Shown: piece by piece, positions 35,104 through 43,506 of the stretch
Numbering within the stretch: position 1 is the first letter of the stretch
How the letters are laid out: each line of letters begins with the position of its first letter
From: Nocardioides carbamazepini
GTDB taxonomy: Bacteria; Actinomycetota; Actinomycetes; Propionibacteriales; Nocardioidaceae
NCBI RefSeq assembly: GCF_024614185.1
Contig: NZ_JAHTLF010000012.1
Location: forward strand, 215,760 to 278,008
DNA length: 62,249 nt
Reading direction: 5' to 3'
The notes under the pieces: model-generated
What the model was told of the DNA's origin: nothing
Database searches by the model: none
The model's input: only the letters and a program-made list of their open reading frames with translations
Position numbers and translations under genes: made by a program

Positions 35104-35495
35104 ACAAGCACTGAAACATCGACCGAAGCAGCGTGACCTCAGCGGCAACAAGCGCGCCGAGCGCAGCCACTCACCTGCGGCAAGATTTCTTGGCGGAGTT
35201 GATCGCTCCGGCCCATCCCGTTCCCCTAGGTGGATAGGGGTCACCCTGCGCGTGCATACGGATGTTGACTGCAGTGAAGAAGACCCCTGCAGCCCTGACC
35301 TGGCCGAACGTGCTGCACCGAACAACGGGCGCGATCGTGACAGGTGCGCGGTGCGGCGCTGGCCGCAGATCATGCTGCCACTACATCCTGCAACGGGCAC
35401 TCGAGTCCTTGAAGTGCCTGGGGTACGACGCTTGGGCGCTTGCGCGACAGGGGCGCAGCGGCAATGAGCGCCCCTCATACCGCTAGCGTGGGGGC
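35104..35495. other. Intergenic junction region with attachment-like repeat
   Basis: 392 bp without a convincing gene. It contains the right repeat copy, a small CCCCTA/TAGGGG hairpin at 35223-35240, and the promoter of the SIR2 gene (TAGCGT at 35484-35489, 6 nt before its ATG). Confidence 0.5.
35259..35291. repeat. Right copy of imperfect 33-bp repeat, candidate attachment site
   Basis: Begins CGGATGTTGACTGCAGTGAA. Read on the reverse strand it encodes the same VFFTAVNIR as the left copy. Most of the five differences are third-codon changes in that frame, so the two copies descend from a once-coding sequence. A 4.2-kb gene group lies between the copies; no tadA 5' half follows to the right. 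Confidence 0.5.
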
Positions 35496-36917
35496 ATGAC
35501 GCCGGACGAATTGGTGCGGGCGTTCGGCACCGCCATCGACGCGCGGCAAGCGAGTCTGCTGGTCGGCGCTGGCTTGTCGCGCGGGGCAGGTTTCCCGCTC
35601 TGGGAGGACCTCGTTGACGGCGCTGCGGTGCAGGTCGGGGTCCCAAGGCTGGACGACTTCCCGTTGTGGGCGCAATACGTCGAAGATGCCCCCGGCGGAG
35701 CCGCGATCTTGATAGATGAGGTCGTGAGGCGGATCGCATCCGTCGAGCCAGTGCCGATGCAAAATCACCGCCTGATGGTGAAACTGCCGATCAGCGACTT
35801 CTGGACCACGAACTACGACGCGATGATTGAGACCGTCGACTCAGCCCTGGACGTCGTCGAGCACGACGAGGCACTGGTGTTGCGGCGCGCGGGCGACCGG
35901 CGGCTTTACAAGATGCACGGGTCGATTCCCTACGGAGTGACCACACCGGTCGGGGGCAGGGACCAACTGGTCATCACCCGGAACGACTACGAGCGCTACG
36001 CCGAGGCAACACACCCGCGGCTGTGGCGCCTGCTTCAGGCGCAGTTTCTAACTTCAAGTTTCCTGTTCGTGGGCTTCTCCTTCGACGACCCGAACTTCGG
36101 GGAGATCTTCAAGATGATTCGCCGCGCGATCACCGACGGCCCGTTGATGCCGCACTACGCCTTGATGAAGCGCCCCGATGACGATGACGGACACTTTGCG
36201 GCCAGGACACGCGACCTCGAACAGGCAGGTATCAATGTCGTTGAAATTCCCGACTACAACGAGATCACCTCGCTGCTAGGGCGACTGGTTGCTCGAACCC
36301 TCCCGATGCGGTTGCTCGTCTCCGGATCAGCCCGCTCGCCCAACCAACCGACATGGACCACCGGGACCTATCCGACCGTGGCGACACCCGACGACCTCAA
36401 CGAGCTCGCCACCGCTATGGGCGCAGCACTGGCCGCCGCGGACGTACCGGGCCTCCTGGCCGCCGGCGACGTCGGGGCACGCGTCGGCTACTCCTACCTC
36501 CAAGCCCTTGACGCCTACGACCCGGCCCGTTTCGTGCTGCTGCGGCGTCGGGACGACGAGCGCGACCTCACCCCACCGAGCAGACGTCTCGGTGAGATTC
36601 GCCTCGCAGAGACCGAACCGTCCCAACTGCGTGACCGCGCCTTCGACTCGGTGCGGTGCGTCCTCCTCCTCGGTGGCGGGCGCGGCACCCTGGACGAGGT
36701 CAGGCGAGCCCGTGCCGCAGGGATGAGCGTGGTCCCTCTCGCTGTTTCCGGCGGTGCCGCCGAACAGGTCTGGACCGAAATGCGCTCCGACCTGCCGAAC
36801 CACGCCATCGGCCAGCAACCGGTGCCGGTCGACCTGTTCGACCAACTCGCCGCTGACCGCACAACTGCGATCCCCGCGGCGGTCCGGCTGGTCGCGCTAG
36901 GTCTGTTTTTGCAGTAG
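35496..36917 (+). CDS. SIR2-SLOG (ThsA-like) NADase candidate, defence effector
   Basis: A 473-residue two-domain protein. Residues 1-265 are a SIR2 domain: GAGLSRGAG (24-32) binds NAD+, TTNYD (104-108) supplies the conserved Asn and Asp, H141 in YKMHGS is the catalytic histidine, and GFSFDDPNF is at 193-201. Residues 271-473 form a SLOG/STALD-like Rossmann domain with GGGRGTLDE at 393-401. This is the domain order of ThsA, the NAD+-depleting effector of Thoeris, whose SLOG domain senses a cyclic nucleotide signal. No TIR gene is nearby; the neighbours are DprA-like and phosphoribosyltransferase genes. The message looks leaderless. Confidence 0.75.
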   Translation: MTPDELVRAFGTAIDARQASLLVGAGLSRGAGFPLWEDLVDGAAVQVGVPRLDDFPLWAQYVEDAPGGAAILIDEVVRRIASVEPVPMQNHRLMVKLPISDFWTTNYDAMIETVDSALDVVEHDEALVLRRAGDRRLYKMHGSIPYGVTTPVGGRDQLVITRNDYERYAEATHPRLWRLLQAQFLTSSFLFVGFSFDDPNFGEIFKMIRRAITDGPLMPHYALMKRPDDDDGHFAARTRDLEQAGINVVEIPDYNEITSLLGRLVARTLPMRLLVSGSARSPNQPTWTTGTYPTVATPDDLNELATAMGAALAAADVPGLLAAGDVGARVGYSYLQALDAYDPARFVLLRRRDDERDLTPPSRRLGEIRLAETEPSQLRDRAFDSVRCVLLLGGGRGTLDEVRRARAAGMSVVPLAVSGGAAEQVWTEMRSDLPNHAIGQQPVPVDLFDQLAADRTTAIPAAVRLVALGLFLQ

Positions 36918-36954
36918 GGCCCTTCCTAGGCACTGATTCTGTCGGACCCACTGT

Positions 36955-36966
36955 CTACGATCGTAG
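36955..36966. promoter_or_regulatory. Palindromic operator over the dprA-like -10 box
   Basis: CTACGATCGTAG is a perfect 12-bp palindrome ending 2 nt before the ATG at 36969. It contains TACGAT at 36956-36961, 7 nt before the start, so a dimeric repressor binding here would block a leaderless promoter. Confidence 0.6.
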
Positions 36967-36968
36967 GC

Positions 36969-37745
36969 ATGATCAGTGAACGGGTTAGTCCTGGGAATGC
37001 GACGCTCGCGGCCAAAGTCACGGCTGCCTCGCGGGCCGCGGACCGGTGGGCCCAACCGCCTAGCCAGGTGGGTCGACCTCTCTCCGGCGCCGAACTACTC
37101 TCGATCACCGATCCCCTTTTCCCACGGATGCTGCGGTCGATCGAGGACCCCCCGCCGCACCTATACGTCCGCGGCTCGCTCGGCCACCCGTGCGATGAGT
37201 CTTCCCTGGCCATCGTCGGCAGCCGAGACGCGACCGCAGAAGGCATCCGAGTCGCCGAGGCCGTGGCCGGGCACGTGGCGTCACTCGGGCACACCATCGT
37301 GTCCGGTCTCGCAGCCGGAATCGACGCAGCCGCGCACCGCGGAGCGCTGGCAACAAACTGCCGGACAATCGCGGTCATCGGGACCGGCGTGGACCGCATC
37401 TACCCCGCCGCCAACGCCGCGCTTCGGGACCGCATCGCCGAACGCGGTGCCGTGATCTCGCAGTTCGAACTCGGCCAGCCGCCGAGCAAGACCACCTTCC
37501 CTGCGCGCAACGTGCTGATCGCGGGGCTCACCCGCGCCAGCCTGCTCGTCGAACTGACCGAGCGAAGCGGCACACGAATCGAGGCAACTATCGCTCAGGA
37601 GCAGGGCAAGCCCGTGCTGCTCTGGGAGCCCCTACTCGGTCACCTACCGTGGGCCCGCAGCTACGCTGCCGAGTCGCTGGTGCACTTCGTCGACAGCGCC
37701 GCATCCGTCGTTCAAGCACTCGAAGCCACCGTAGCGGCAACGTGA
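36969..37745 (+). CDS. Stand-alone DprA/Smf-like SLOG protein
   Basis: A 258-residue DprA-type Rossmann protein. The canonical motifs are GSR (84-86), SGLAAGIDAAAH (112-123), GTGVDRIYPAAN (138-149), FPARNVLIAGL (177-187) and SGTRIEA (200-206). Housekeeping DprA is usually longer, with a SAM domain before and a winged helix after; both seem reduced or absent. Sitting between a SIR2-SLOG effector and a phosphoribosyltransferase, it is more likely a nucleotide-sensing or nucleotide-processing component of a defence module than a transformation factor (inference). A second DprA lies at 52.5 kb. Confidence 0.8.
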   Translation: MISERVSPGNATLAAKVTAASRAADRWAQPPSQVGRPLSGAELLSITDPLFPRMLRSIEDPPPHLYVRGSLGHPCDESSLAIVGSRDATAEGIRVAEAVAGHVASLGHTIVSGLAAGIDAAAHRGALATNCRTIAVIGTGVDRIYPAANAALRDRIAERGAVISQFELGQPPSKTTFPARNVLIAGLTRASLLVELTERSGTRIEATIAQEQGKPVLLWEPLLGHLPWARSYAAESLVHFVDSAASVVQALEATVAAT

Positions 37746-38491
37746 CCCCGGGCTTGATCACCAGCTCAGAGATGCTCGTACCGGAGCTGGTACCGATGGC
37801 ACAGGACGCCCCGGACGTGTGCCCGCTCTGTCGGTCTGGGCGGACCCGGCCGGACCAGCCCTGTTTCAGTTGCGAACGCACCTCGGCTCAGGTCTCGCAC
37901 CCGTGCGAACTGGTCATCCCGATTAGTTACTACACCACACCGTCGGTCCTGCGTGACCGGATGCACGACTACAAGGAACACCCCGACCCCGCGGTACGCG
38001 CGGAACAGTCTCACTACGTCGCCGCGATCCTGGCCCGCTACATGGTCGAGCACCACCACGCGCTTGTCGCCCGGTTCGGGGCCTGGGACGACGCTGTAGC
38101 AGTTCCTTCTACTCATCACGCCAACCAACCTGCCCTCCAGACGGCAATCGAGGCCAACTTCCCCGATGCGCTCGGTCCCTTCACCAGGCCACTCGAGCTT
38201 GGCCCGGGCGCGATGACGTTCAACAAGGCCAGCCCCACCGGCTTCATTCCGATTGCCGGCTCGGCCATCTCGGGCCGCAAGGTGCTGCTTATCGACGACA
38301 CCTACACCACCGGAGCCCGCCTACAGTCCGCTCACCACGGGCTGGTAGCGGCCGGCTCCACCGTAGTTGCGGCAATCGTGGTCACCCGCAAGATCAACCC
38401 AGACCCGCGGTACGGATCAGACCGTCTCTGGGAGCGACAGACCGCCGAACCCTTTGACTTCTCCTCCCCACCGTGGTGGGTACGGCCGTGA
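37742..38491 (+). CDS. ComF-like phosphoribosyltransferase with zinc ribbon
   Basis: A 249-residue PRTase. An N-terminal zinc ribbon has cysteines C27, C30, C41 and C44, and the PRPP-binding loop VLLIDDTYTTGA is at 181-192, the ComF arrangement. PRTases transfer ribose-5-phosphate between PRPP and nitrogen bases. GTG at 37742 overlaps the dprA-like stop; ATG at 37796 behind GGAG is an alternative that would keep the zinc ribbon. Physical coupling to the DprA-like gene implies a joint function, perhaps producing or degrading a nucleotide signal for the SIR2 effector (inference). Confidence 0.8.
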   Translation: MTPGLITSSEMLVPELVPMAQDAPDVCPLCRSGRTRPDQPCFSCERTSAQVSHPCELVIPISYYTTPSVLRDRMHDYKEHPDPAVRAEQSHYVAAILARYMVEHHHALVARFGAWDDAVAVPSTHHANQPALQTAIEANFPDALGPFTRPLELGPGAMTFNKASPTGFIPIAGSAISGRKVLLIDDTYTTGARLQSAHHGLVAAGSTVVAAIVVTRKINPDPRYGSDRLWERQTAEPFDFSSPPWWVRP

Positions 38492-38567
38492 TGATCGCTA
38501 CGACCGACGTCGTCCTCAAGCGGAGGTCGACCCGCTCATGGTCTGCGGGAACTGGCCTTCTCATGGT

Positions 38568-38687
38568 CTAAAGACCTGCGTTGAGGAGTGCCTTAGCGAT
38601 TGCGACGCCGACCTGCACCCTGTCCTCGGCGTCGAGGTTGTCCGGCCCGGTCCGCTTCACCGGGATGAAGTTGGCGGCGTCGATCAC
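38568..38687 (-). CDS. Possible short gene or gene remnant
   Basis: A 39-codon frame (starts VIDAANFIPVKRTGPDNLDA, ends KALLNAGL) has convincing coding composition, and coding-like sequence extends a few codons further upstream without a start. It may be the 3' end of a larger gene lost by rearrangement. No function is recognised. Confidence 0.25.
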   Translation of the reverse strand: MIDAANFIPVKRTGPDNLDAEDRVQVGVAIAKALLNAGL

Positions 38688-38717
38688 GAATTGAGTGAGT
38701 ACTGTTCGAGCCACCAA

Positions 38718-38891
38718 GTGAGCCCACCGACGCCCGCGGCGTGCCTGCCCTGCGTCGTGGCGGTCGACCAGTGCCCCACCCACGCCGGCCGGCGATGTCG
38801 TGCCTGCGGTGGCCAGCTGCACCGCGTCGTCGTCGACGAGGGCTTCGAACCCATCCGTGCTGCGACCGCCCCGGTGAGCATGGATCCCTGA
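38718..38891 (+). CDS. Possible 57-residue zinc-ribbon protein
   Basis: GTG-initiated frame with two cysteine pairs (CLPC and, further on, CRACGG, plus a CPTH), a pattern for one zinc site, followed by QLHRVVVDEGFEPI. No clear ribosome site. Small zinc-ribbon proteins recur elsewhere in this element. Confidence 0.35.
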   Translation: MSPPTPAACLPCVVAVDQCPTHAGRRCRACGGQLHRVVVDEGFEPIRAATAPVSMDP

Positions 38892-39069
38892 CGGTCGTCG
38901 AGGACACCGCCCAGCTGCTGGGAGCCACGCTGCTGGCACAGCCGACCTGACCTGCCCGGGGCGCCAACCGGATCAGCCGAAGTGATCGCTCCCACCGCTG
39001 GTCCGCACTTAGGAGACCAAGGAGGACTGGCGCAGCCGGTGCCGGTCCACGGGATCCATGGGAGTTCAG

Positions 39070-39297
39070 ATGAGTGACGCCGCTCGCAAGGAAGCCGCGC
39101 TCGAGGAAGAGGCCCGTCAGCACGCCGAGGAGATCAGGGCCACCGAGGAGGCCACCCAGGCCGCGGCCGCCGACACCGGCCCCTCCCCCGACGCCGAGAT
39201 CGCGCAGGTCCACCGGTCCGGTCGCCAGCACGACCACACCGACACGGCCGCGCACCGGCGGCCCCAGCTCGGCCGCCGCCGCGGCCCGCGCCGCTAG
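39070..39297 (+). CDS. Small charged hypothetical protein
   Basis: A 75-residue soluble protein: an acidic/alanine-rich helix (SDAARKEAALEEEARQHAEE) and a basic His/Arg tail. ATG 39070 follows GGAG; ATG 39058 is possible. It precedes another small gene by 10 nt. Confidence 0.45.
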   Translation: MSDAARKEAALEEEARQHAEEIRATEEATQAAAADTGPSPDAEIAQVHRSGRQHDHTDTAAHRRPQLGRRRGPRR

Positions 39298-39307
39298 GAG
39301 GTTCGCG

Positions 39308-39484
39308 ATGGCTACCGCACTCGCATCAGCGGACGCCAGCCGCATCGCCGGCCGCACCACGGTCCGCTGGGTCGACTGCTCCCACAAGCTGGGGTCGCTG
39401 CCCTGCATGAACCACAAGCCGCACGAGGGCAACGGCCGCGGCTGCGTGCACCACTCCACGTCCGGCTTCCAGGAAGACGAGTAG
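39308..39484 (+). CDS. 58-residue Cys/His-rich small protein
   Basis: Starts at ATG 39308 directly behind a perfect AGGAGGT ribosome site. The middle contains CSHKLGSLPCMNHKPHEGNG and then GCVHHS: three cysteines and several histidines that could bind a metal. No family is recognised. Below the usual length cutoff of gene callers. Confidence 0.55.
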   Translation: MATALASADASRIAGRTTVRWVDCSHKLGSLPCMNHKPHEGNGRGCVHHSTSGFQEDE

Positions 39485-39515
39485 CCCGCGGACCTGCAAC
39501 GCCCAAAGAGTGTCC

Positions 39516-40385
39516 TCAGCCGTGCACCAGGTGCAGCCGCGGCCGCTGAGGCTGCTCGACGGCCGTCTCCAGGCGCTGCAGCCGCTCGAGCGTCATCGGA
39601 TGCCCATGACGCCGGAACAGACCAGCCAGCACGGAGCCCAGGCCGAGGGAGACCACCAGCTGGTCGGCCGCGGCCTCCGACCAGGCCTCAATCCGCCGGC
39701 TGGCCGCCGGCACCAGGTAGGTCAGGGCGATCACCGCGCCGCCCAGGATCCCCGGAGCTGCCCGGCCCTCAGCGACCGACTGCACGATGCAGATCACCCC
39801 AACGACACCCCGCAGCGTCCACGCCAGCCGCATGAACGGAAGCCAGGCGAAGGCCCGGCCAACGCCACGGAACGTCGCGACTAGCAGCCGCCACGGCGTC
39901 GTCGCGGCGAGCACAGCGAGCTCCAGCCGTGGCCGGATCAGTCGCCGCCGGCCGACGGCATGAGCCATCGCGGCGGCCGCTTCCGCAGCGGTCACTCCCC
40001 CGCGGTATGTGGCATCGACCAGTCCGGGGGTGATCACGACGGCGCGATCCGCGATCGCCAGCGACACCGGGGTGCTCGGACCCTGGCGCCGGCGCACGAA
40101 CAGGGCGTCGACGCCGACGCTGCGGCCACCCAGCTCGGCGAGCACGGGCGCCATCACCTGGAGCTCAGCTGCGGTCGCGGGACGCGATCGGGTCAGCATT
40201 GCGATCGCGGGCACCTCGAACTGGCCGATCGCCAGCGCAACGAGCAGGCCGGCTGCAACCAGGAACGCCACCAGGCCAAGGGCCGGCGGGAGCAGGGCGC
40301 ACACCACCACGGTGAGGACGAAGCTCACCAGCAGCGCCGGCGCCAGCGTCATCACCCTCAGCACGGTCATCGGGAACCTCATCAT
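39516..40385 (-). CDS. Degenerate M48-like membrane protein
   Basis: A 289-residue protein with two N-terminal membrane helices (about 5-55) and another hydrophobic pair near 195-235. It resembles HtpX/M48 peptidases, including a late EAWSEAAADQLVVSLG helix that matches the family third-ligand region. The expected zinc motif AHExGH reads AHAVGR here, so the catalytic Glu and second His are gone. ATG 40385 follows GGAGGAGGGA. It is probably a non-catalytic membrane scaffold. Confidence 0.6.
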   Translation of the reverse strand: MMRFPMTVLRVMTLAPALLVSFVLTVVVCALLPPALGLVAFLVAAGLLVALAIGQFEVPAIAMLTRSRPATAAELQVMAPVLAELGGRSVGVDALFVRRRQGPSTPVSLAIADRAVVITPGLVDATYRGGVTAAEAAAAMAHAVGRRRLIRPRLELAVLAATTPWRLLVATFRGVGRAFAWLPFMRLAWTLRGVVGVICIVQSVAEGRAAPGILGGAVIALTYLVPAASRRIEAWSEAAADQLVVSLGLGSVLAGLFRRHGHPMTLERLQRLETAVEQPQRPRLHLVHG

Positions 40386-40514
40386 CACGTCCCTCCTCCA
40401 TCTGTCAGCACTAGTGCGAATCTCTTGACTTTGCTTGCGGTGATCGTCCGGCGACCGCCGTACGACATAGGCGAACGAGACCAGTTTGCGCCCAGCCGCC
40501 GACACGCCCCCGAG

Positions 40515-40523
40515 TTATCCACA
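40515..40523. promoter_or_regulatory. Perfect DnaA box
   Basis: TTATCCACA, the consensus DnaA-binding nonamer, in the 217-bp divergent gap between the M48-like gene and the 40603 gene. Confidence 0.45.
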
Positions 40524-40602
40524 GCCCGCCGGTCACCGGAGCGGGGACAGACCCGGACGTGGGTTCATGAGCCAGACCGACCTCCGACCGAAAGGAACAC
40601 CC

Positions 40603-40968
40603 GTGGACACCCTCAACGCTGACGGCACCTGGGACCGCCTCGGCTCGATCGCCCTCCTGCTGCACCAGGCCGCCACCCAGGTGTGGAGCGACGCCGACCG
40701 GTCCGCCGCCGACTCGCCGCTGCACGACCTCGGCCTCGGCGTCTATCTCGCGCACTCCCAGGCCAGCGCTCTGCTGCCCGACGACTACGAGCTGCCCAAC
40801 GTCGACGACGACGCGGAGCTCGAAGAGCGCACGCCGCTGCAGCTGCTCACCGAGGCCGAGGAGCTGACCCGTCCCCTGCCGCTGCACCGGCCCGACCTGG
40901 TGCACGGTTCCCAACTGGTCGTCGACCTGTGCGACCTCATCCGGGAAGCCCGCGGCCTTGGCTACTGA
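40603..40968 (+). CDS. Hypothetical protein of mobile element
   Basis: A 121-residue acidic, helical, soluble protein, unrecognised. GTG 40603 is preferred because AAAGGA lies 6 nt before it; ATG 40567 would add 12 residues. Overlaps the next gene by 11 nt, indicating coupling. Confidence 0.55.
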   Translation: MDTLNADGTWDRLGSIALLLHQAATQVWSDADRSAADSPLHDLGLGVYLAHSQASALLPDDYELPNVDDDAELEERTPLQLLTEAEELTRPLPLHRPDLVHGSQLVVDLCDLIREARGLGY

Positions 40969-42481
40969 CCTGCGGCTGGCGTACGCCGACATCGACGAGG
41001 AGCTCTTCGACGTCGACCAGATCCCGATGACCTCGCGTGACGTGCGCAGCGTCGGCGAGATGCTCTTCGACGTCGACTACCTGGCGCGCCAGCTGCTGAT
41101 GGACGTCGACGGAGACGCGGCCGGCACGCTGCTGCGCAGCTGGCCAACGATGGTCGCGGCCGCCGAGGACCTGTGGGCATCCCTGCCCGGTCGACGACCT
41201 GCCGTCGACGAGCGTGACCGGCCCATCACCAGCCTCTCCGCCCAGGCCGCCACCATCGAGGCCAGCCTCTCCGGCCGCACGGCGTGGCCAGGGCAAGGCC
41301 CGACCAGCCCCCGCATCGACCAGATGACCCAGACATTCGTCAACGCCGCCTCGCTGGTCCGCCGCTACGGCGCCGAGATCCGCCACGAGCAGCCCGACGC
41401 TCACCGCGACCTCGAGGCAGCACGCACCCGGATCATGCACGGGCTCTACCTCACTGCCCACGCCGTGAACGTCGCGCTCCACGAGCACAGCCGCGACCGC
41501 GTCAACGACGCCCGCAGCGCCGGCCGACGGATCCACTTGGCACAGCGCCACTCCCCCTACGCGATCGCCCCCACCGGTGTCTGGATCGACCGGATCTCCG
41601 CCTGCGAGAACACCGCCCGCAGCTACCTGACCGACCGGTTCGCCCAAGCCCTCGCCGGCGAAGCGATGCGCCCCGTCGACGACCCCGGCCGGCTGGCGCA
41701 AGCACTGGCCAACTGGGACATCCAGACCCACCGCGCGCTGGCCCGCGACCTCGAACCGTCCAACATCCTGCTGATCTCCCGCACCCAGGGGCTGATCGCC
41801 GGCGCGAGCATGGTCCTCGTCGACGCGGCCGCGACCGCCGGCGTGCTCGAGCGTTCCGATCGCCTGGTCCCGGCCATCGCCGACGCAGGGCGGTCCTGGA
41901 GCAACCTGGCCAGCCGCTGGGGCGACCTCGCTCCCCCAGGAGCCCGCCTCGAGGAGCCGCTGGCCCTCGCGGCCGCGGAGGTCCGCGCCGCGTACCGCCA
42001 GGTCACCCACGACAAGACCACCCTGGCCAGCGCCGAGGTCATCGCCCGCCGCCCAGGGCTGCCCCAAGCCGTGCCCGCAACGCTGCGTGCGATTGAGGCC
42101 GGGTCTGAGCTCGCGGTGGTCGTCGCCGAGAAGGCCGACGCACCCGACCTCATCGGGCCGGCCCGAGCCCTGTCGCGCCGGGCGCACAACGATGTTGAGG
42201 CCGGCATGGCCACCCCGCCGGCCGAGGGCGACGTCGTCTGGGTCTCCCCCACCAACATCTTCGCCAAGCGCCTCGTGCCACTCCCCCCGCCTGTCGCGGA
42301 AACCCTGCGCGCGGCCAGCGACGCCACGATCGACGCCACCAGCTCGGCCTCAGCGGTGGCCACACTGCATCAGCGCGAGGACATGGCGGCAACTCCTGAC
42401 GGGGACCCTGGGTTGCGCGGCAAGACCGTGCCCGAGGTCGGACGCCCACCAATCGCGACGTCCACCGGGCCGCAGCGGTGA
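40958..42481 (+). CDS. Large helical hypothetical protein of mobile element
   Basis: A 507-residue soluble, alanine-rich helical protein with no recognised domain. It begins at TTG within the end of the previous gene and ends in a GTGA overlap with the next one, so the three are one translational unit. No Walker motif, signal or membrane helix is visible. The N-terminus carries a repeated FDVD(Q/Y) pattern. Confidence 0.55.
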   Translation: MATDLRLAYADIDEELFDVDQIPMTSRDVRSVGEMLFDVDYLARQLLMDVDGDAAGTLLRSWPTMVAAAEDLWASLPGRRPAVDERDRPITSLSAQAATIEASLSGRTAWPGQGPTSPRIDQMTQTFVNAASLVRRYGAEIRHEQPDAHRDLEAARTRIMHGLYLTAHAVNVALHEHSRDRVNDARSAGRRIHLAQRHSPYAIAPTGVWIDRISACENTARSYLTDRFAQALAGEAMRPVDDPGRLAQALANWDIQTHRALARDLEPSNILLISRTQGLIAGASMVLVDAAATAGVLERSDRLVPAIADAGRSWSNLASRWGDLAPPGARLEEPLALAAAEVRAAYRQVTHDKTTLASAEVIARRPGLPQAVPATLRAIEAGSELAVVVAEKADAPDLIGPARALSRRAHNDVEAGMATPPAEGDVVWVSPTNIFAKRLVPLPPPVAETLRAASDATIDATSSASAVATLHQREDMAATPDGDPGLRGKTVPEVGRPPIATSTGPQR

Positions 42482-43401
42482 CCCGCACAACGCCTGTCAT
42501 ATGCGGCCGGAGAGAACGCTGCCACCGAGCATGCAGAGGCCCACATTGGCGTCAGAAGCTGCCGACGAAGGAAAAGCAACCCGCCAGGCGGGAACACCAA
42601 TCTCATCTTAAACACAGGAGCCGGCCGCACCGCCGCAACTACTCTCAGGAACATGGGCGAATCAAGGGGCACTACGAGTGGGATGACGACGACCTCACCC
42701 CAGGCCATAAGAAGGAAGGTGGCCTCCACCAGAACCTCTTCTACGGCGATGGCAACCTCAAAGGAAGCGCCCGCTTCATCCCTGACGACGAAACCGAGTC
42801 CGACGAGCTCGTCATCACAGAGACCGTCTACGTTCCGATCGAACAGCGTCGGAAGTCTCGCGAGCAGGAGGAACTCGAGGAGGCAATCGCCGGGATCGTC
42901 TCCCACCTGATCGATCGGGGAATAGCGCGAGCGAAGCCCATCCTCGCGCAGTGGTGCCGGGAGACAGGCCAGCCGGCCTTCGACGCCCAACGAGCCAAGA
43001 TCGTTGCGCGGCGCGCACGCGGGAAGGCGCGCAAGACCGGCGTGATCGACGTAGCCAACGTTGAGCCAGGGCAGGAAGTCATCGAGGCGCCGGCGGAGGA
43101 CCGACCGGACATGTCGCAAGCAGAGGCGCAGGCTAGCTACTTAGCTGCCCTTGCAGCCCGTGCCTACAGCGATGAGCAGATGAGACTGGTGGCGAGCGCC
43201 AACATCGTCGACAGAGAAGGCGACGGCATTGCCGAGCTCGAACGGTCGCTGGCGGAACTCCCGCCAGCTCAAGTAAGAAGCTTGCTCGAGGCCATGGCGA
43301 CCGATCCGACCATGCTCCGCGAGGACACACTGGCGGAGTTGGCAAGCATCCTCGGGCGACGAGACCCCTCGCCCGCCGAGAACGTCCGACGGCTTCATTA
43401 A
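42478..43401 (+). CDS. Hypothetical protein with uncertain start
   Basis: A 307-residue frame from the GTG that overlaps the upstream stop. Residues 1-52 are basic and odd in composition; convincing coding begins near NYSQEHGRIKGHYEWDDDDLTPG, but no ATG/GTG/TTG occurs in frame there. The rest is helical, with a basic patch (AKIVARRARGKARKTG) and an acidic C-terminal third. No family is recognised; a frameshift near the start is possible. Confidence 0.45.
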   Translation: MTRTTPVICGRRERCHRACRGPHWRQKLPTKEKQPARREHQSHLKHRSRPHRRNYSQEHGRIKGHYEWDDDDLTPGHKKEGGLHQNLFYGDGNLKGSARFIPDDETESDELVITETVYVPIEQRRKSREQEELEEAIAGIVSHLIDRGIARAKPILAQWCRETGQPAFDAQRAKIVARRARGKARKTGVIDVANVEPGQEVIEAPAEDRPDMSQAEAQASYLAALAARAYSDEQMRLVASANIVDREGDGIAELERSLAELPPAQVRSLLEAMATDPTMLREDTLAELASILGRRDPSPAENVRRLH

Positions 43402-43506
43402 AGGCAGCGCGCAGAACCTCCGGAATCGGTCTCTAGTGTCGGGCGCCTGTGCTTCCCTTGCAGCACCGCCAAAACGGGCGCGCCTGAACAGAGAAGGACC
43501 GGCAGG

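Noticed and set aside
35496..38491. Canonical Thoeris system
   Set aside because: The SIR2-SLOG protein fits ThsA, but there is no TIR (ThsB) gene adjacent; the partners are DprA-like and PRTase.
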